Below, one piece after another: positions 62,758-64,000 of a stretch of DNA of 64,000 bases. The translations under genes were made by a program, and so were the position numbers. How positions within the stretch are numbered: the stretch's first letter is position 1; each line of letters begins with the position of its first letter. The notes below the pieces were generated by a model. That model was not told where the DNA came from, searched no databases, and was given only the letters and a program-made list of their open reading frames with translations. The stretch is from Phytoactinopolyspora mesophila (GTDB lineage Bacteria; Actinomycetota; Actinomycetes; Jiangellales; Jiangellaceae): the NCBI RefSeq assembly GCF_010122465.1, contig NZ_WLZY01000009.1:180729-244728 (forward strand), read 5' to 3'.

Positions 62758-64000
62758 CTACCTCACTAGTTCGAGCGCGCGGGCAGCGGCGAACATGAGC
62801 GATTCCCTGCCGGTAGCCGTCACGAGTTGGACAGCGAACGGCAGACCACCGATCTCACCTGCGGGAACACTCATGGCCGGCACACCGGCCAAATTCCATA
62901 AGTTGGTCAACGAGAGCAGCGCCGAACGCACCTCAAGCTGGGCGCCTGCCACCGTCACCCTGCGAGCACCCACGGGTGGAGCCACCGTCGGCACCGTCGG
63001 CAGAGCCAGCAGATCATGAACCTTCAGCAACTCCTCCACCGTTGCGCGCAGCTCACTTCGGGCTGCGTCAGCTTGGGCGTACTCCCCCGCGGAGACCTCC
63101 CGCCCGCGGTCGAGACGCGCGAGAACCTCCGTGTCGATCTGATCACGGTCACCATCGAGATGAGGCTCATGGACTTGATAGGCCTCCCTGCTCTGGATGG
63201 TGGAGACGACGTCGAACAAGCTCTGCTCGCGGCGCCAGCCGGGGAACCCCTCAACGGTGTCAACGATCAGCCCGGCGCTGACGACAAGATCGTGAGTCAG
63301 GTCGTCGATGCGCGGTTCGGTGACGCCGATGGCGCCGGGTGGTATCCATCCGACGCTCAGGCGTCCCTCACTCTCGGGCAGAACACGCAGCTGACCAGCT
63401 GCCAGGACCTTGTATCCGATGAGTACGTCGTCGGACGTGGCAGCGAAGAGACCGACATGGTCGAGACTCGGCGCCAGTGGATAAACGCCCGTGGTGGGGA
63501 TAGCGCCGTAGGCGGGCTTGAGGCCGACGACGCCGCACAGTGCAGCTGGCACCCGAACGGATCCGACTGTGTCGGTGCCCACTGCGAGCGGCACCACGCC
63601 GGATGTCACGGCAACCGTGCTGCCTCCATTGCTACCGCCGGACATCCGGCTGGGGTCTCGCGGATTGCGCGAAGCGCCGTGGACGGACCGGTCGCCAGTC
63701 GCGCCATAGGCGAACTCATGCAGGACGGTCTTACCGACGATGACGGCGCCGCCCAGGCGCAGCCGCTTCACCACCTCGGCATCGACACGTGCTGTCGCGC
63801 CGAAGGAGCTGGCCGATCCGCATGTTGTGGGCAGCCCGGCCATGTCGATGAGATCCTTGACGGCGACGGGGATGCCGTGAAGAGGGCCTCGATCGATACC
63901 GGACACAAGTTCGCGGTCGGCCGTTCGCGCCGCTTCGAGAGCGCCTTCCTCGTCGATCAGGGCGAACGCGTTCAGTGTCGGATTGAGTTCATGTGCCCGG
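62758..64000 (-). CDS. Amidase signature family protein, 5' end outside window
   Basis: The frame continues through the window edge (RAHELNPTLNAFALIDEEGA at 63999-63940), so the N-terminus is missing and a GTG at 63906 is not the real start. The Ser-cisSer-Lys triad parts are present: VAVKDLID, MSGGSNGGST and VGTDTVGSVRVPAALCGVVG. The usual GTDTGGS reads GTDTVGS, a Val in place of Gly next to the nucleophile loop. These enzymes hydrolyse amides or nitrile-derived amides. The tautomerase gene follows 51 bases downstream. Confidence 0.9.
   Translation of the reverse strand, partial: RAHELNPTLNAFALIDEEGALEAARTADRELVSGIDRGPLHGIPVAVKDLIDMAGLPTTCGSASSFGATARVDAEVVKRLRLGGAVIVGKTVLHEFAYGATGDRSVHGASRNPRDPSRMSGGSNGGSTVAVTSGVVPLAVGTDTVGSVRVPAALCGVVGLKPAYGAIPTTGVYPLAPSLDHVGLFAATSDDVLIGYKVLAAGQLRVLPESEGRLSVGWIPPGAIGVTEPRIDDLTHDLVVSAGLIVDTVEGFPGWRREQSLFDVVSTIQSREAYQVHEPHLDGDRDQIDTEVLARLDRGREVSAGEYAQADAARSELRATVEELLKVHDLLALPTVPTVAPPVGARRVTVAGAQLEVRSALLSLTNLWNLAGVPAMSVPAGEIGGLPFAVQLVTATGRESLMFAAARALELVR

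Noticed and set aside
1-64000. Search by eye for CRISPR arrays, tRNA or rRNA genes and transposases
   Set aside because: No regularly spaced repeats, cloverleaf-like sequences, rRNA signatures or DDE transposase motifs were noticed; a tRNAscan or Infernal run would be decisive for tRNA and small RNAs.

Overview
The window is GC-rich (about two thirds G+C by eye), gene-dense bacterial DNA from an actinomycete. Pointers to the phylum are three WhiB-family Fe-S regulators, a fused 2-oxoglutarate decarboxylase/dehydrogenase (Kgd), the SigR/RsrA disulfide-stress pair that goes with mycothiol, a 25-residue bL37 ribosomal protein, the biotinylated TB7.3-type protein, and many GTG/TTG starts. The order whiB1 - pdtaS-like kinase - TB7.3-like protein ... 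rsrA/sigR ... SRAP ... aroA - rsgA resembles the region around Rv3219-Rv3228 of Mycobacterium tuberculosis from memory. The gene content looks more like a free-living soil actinomycete; I cannot name the genus. No rRNA, tRNA, CRISPR array, transposase or integrase was seen.

Layout. 1-6.1 kb (minus): five closely packed genes, cydD-cydC followed by a DrrA-type ATPase and two ABC-2 permeases. 6.5-11.2 kb (plus): kgd, a DUF6104 protein and an SGNH hydrolase. 11.3-13.6 kb (minus): an MDR oxidoreductase and a malic enzyme. 13.9-17.2 kb (plus): a polar amino-acid ABC importer with two tandem binding proteins that share a duplicated upstream element, ended by a strong hairpin. 17.4-19.5 kb: RsbW-like anti-sigma factor, SigB/F-type sigma factor and a lipid kinase. 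19.7-25.4 kb: whiB1 with a long leader, PdtaS-like kinase, DUF2785, a GlxA-type AraC regulator with nested operators, a small membrane protein, the biotinyl protein, DUF5317 and bL37. 25.4-33.2 kb: an ArsR/SRPBCC/RibD-like operon, an MMPL exporter with its TetR, and an ABC-2 exporter with its TetR. 33.4-36.6 kb: small envelope and regulatory genes plus two decayed gene fragments.

36.7-48.2 kb: rsrA-sigR, a hydrolase, SRAP, DoxX and a TetR; the glycerol regulon (glpD divergent from glpF-glpK); then aroA-rsgA-hisN. 48.3-50.5 kb: a DHA2 MFS exporter with a divergent TetR. 51.1-54.8 kb: the most unusual locus, a protein with a degenerate GGDEF-like domain followed by a 935-residue polypeptide that joins an ECF sigma factor, a zinc-binding anti-sigma motif, a membrane segment, a Pro/Asp-rich stalk, three Ig-like domains and a ricin-type lectin domain. 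55-64 kb: a third WhiB, an RNHCP protein, a P-loop kinase, a second ArsR/SRPBCC pair, two membrane proteins, a SigE-family sigma factor overlapping its probable membrane partner, a tautomerase and a truncated amidase.

Beyond the genes, the window has a small repeated element with a conserved core and locally complementary arms. It occurs three times, once inside the cydD reading frame. There are also many operator-like inverted repeats in divergent promoters. The overall theme is envelope and redox sensing: five sigma factors, three WhiB proteins, several one-component regulators beside exporters, and a possible single-chain lectin-to-sigma-factor sensor.
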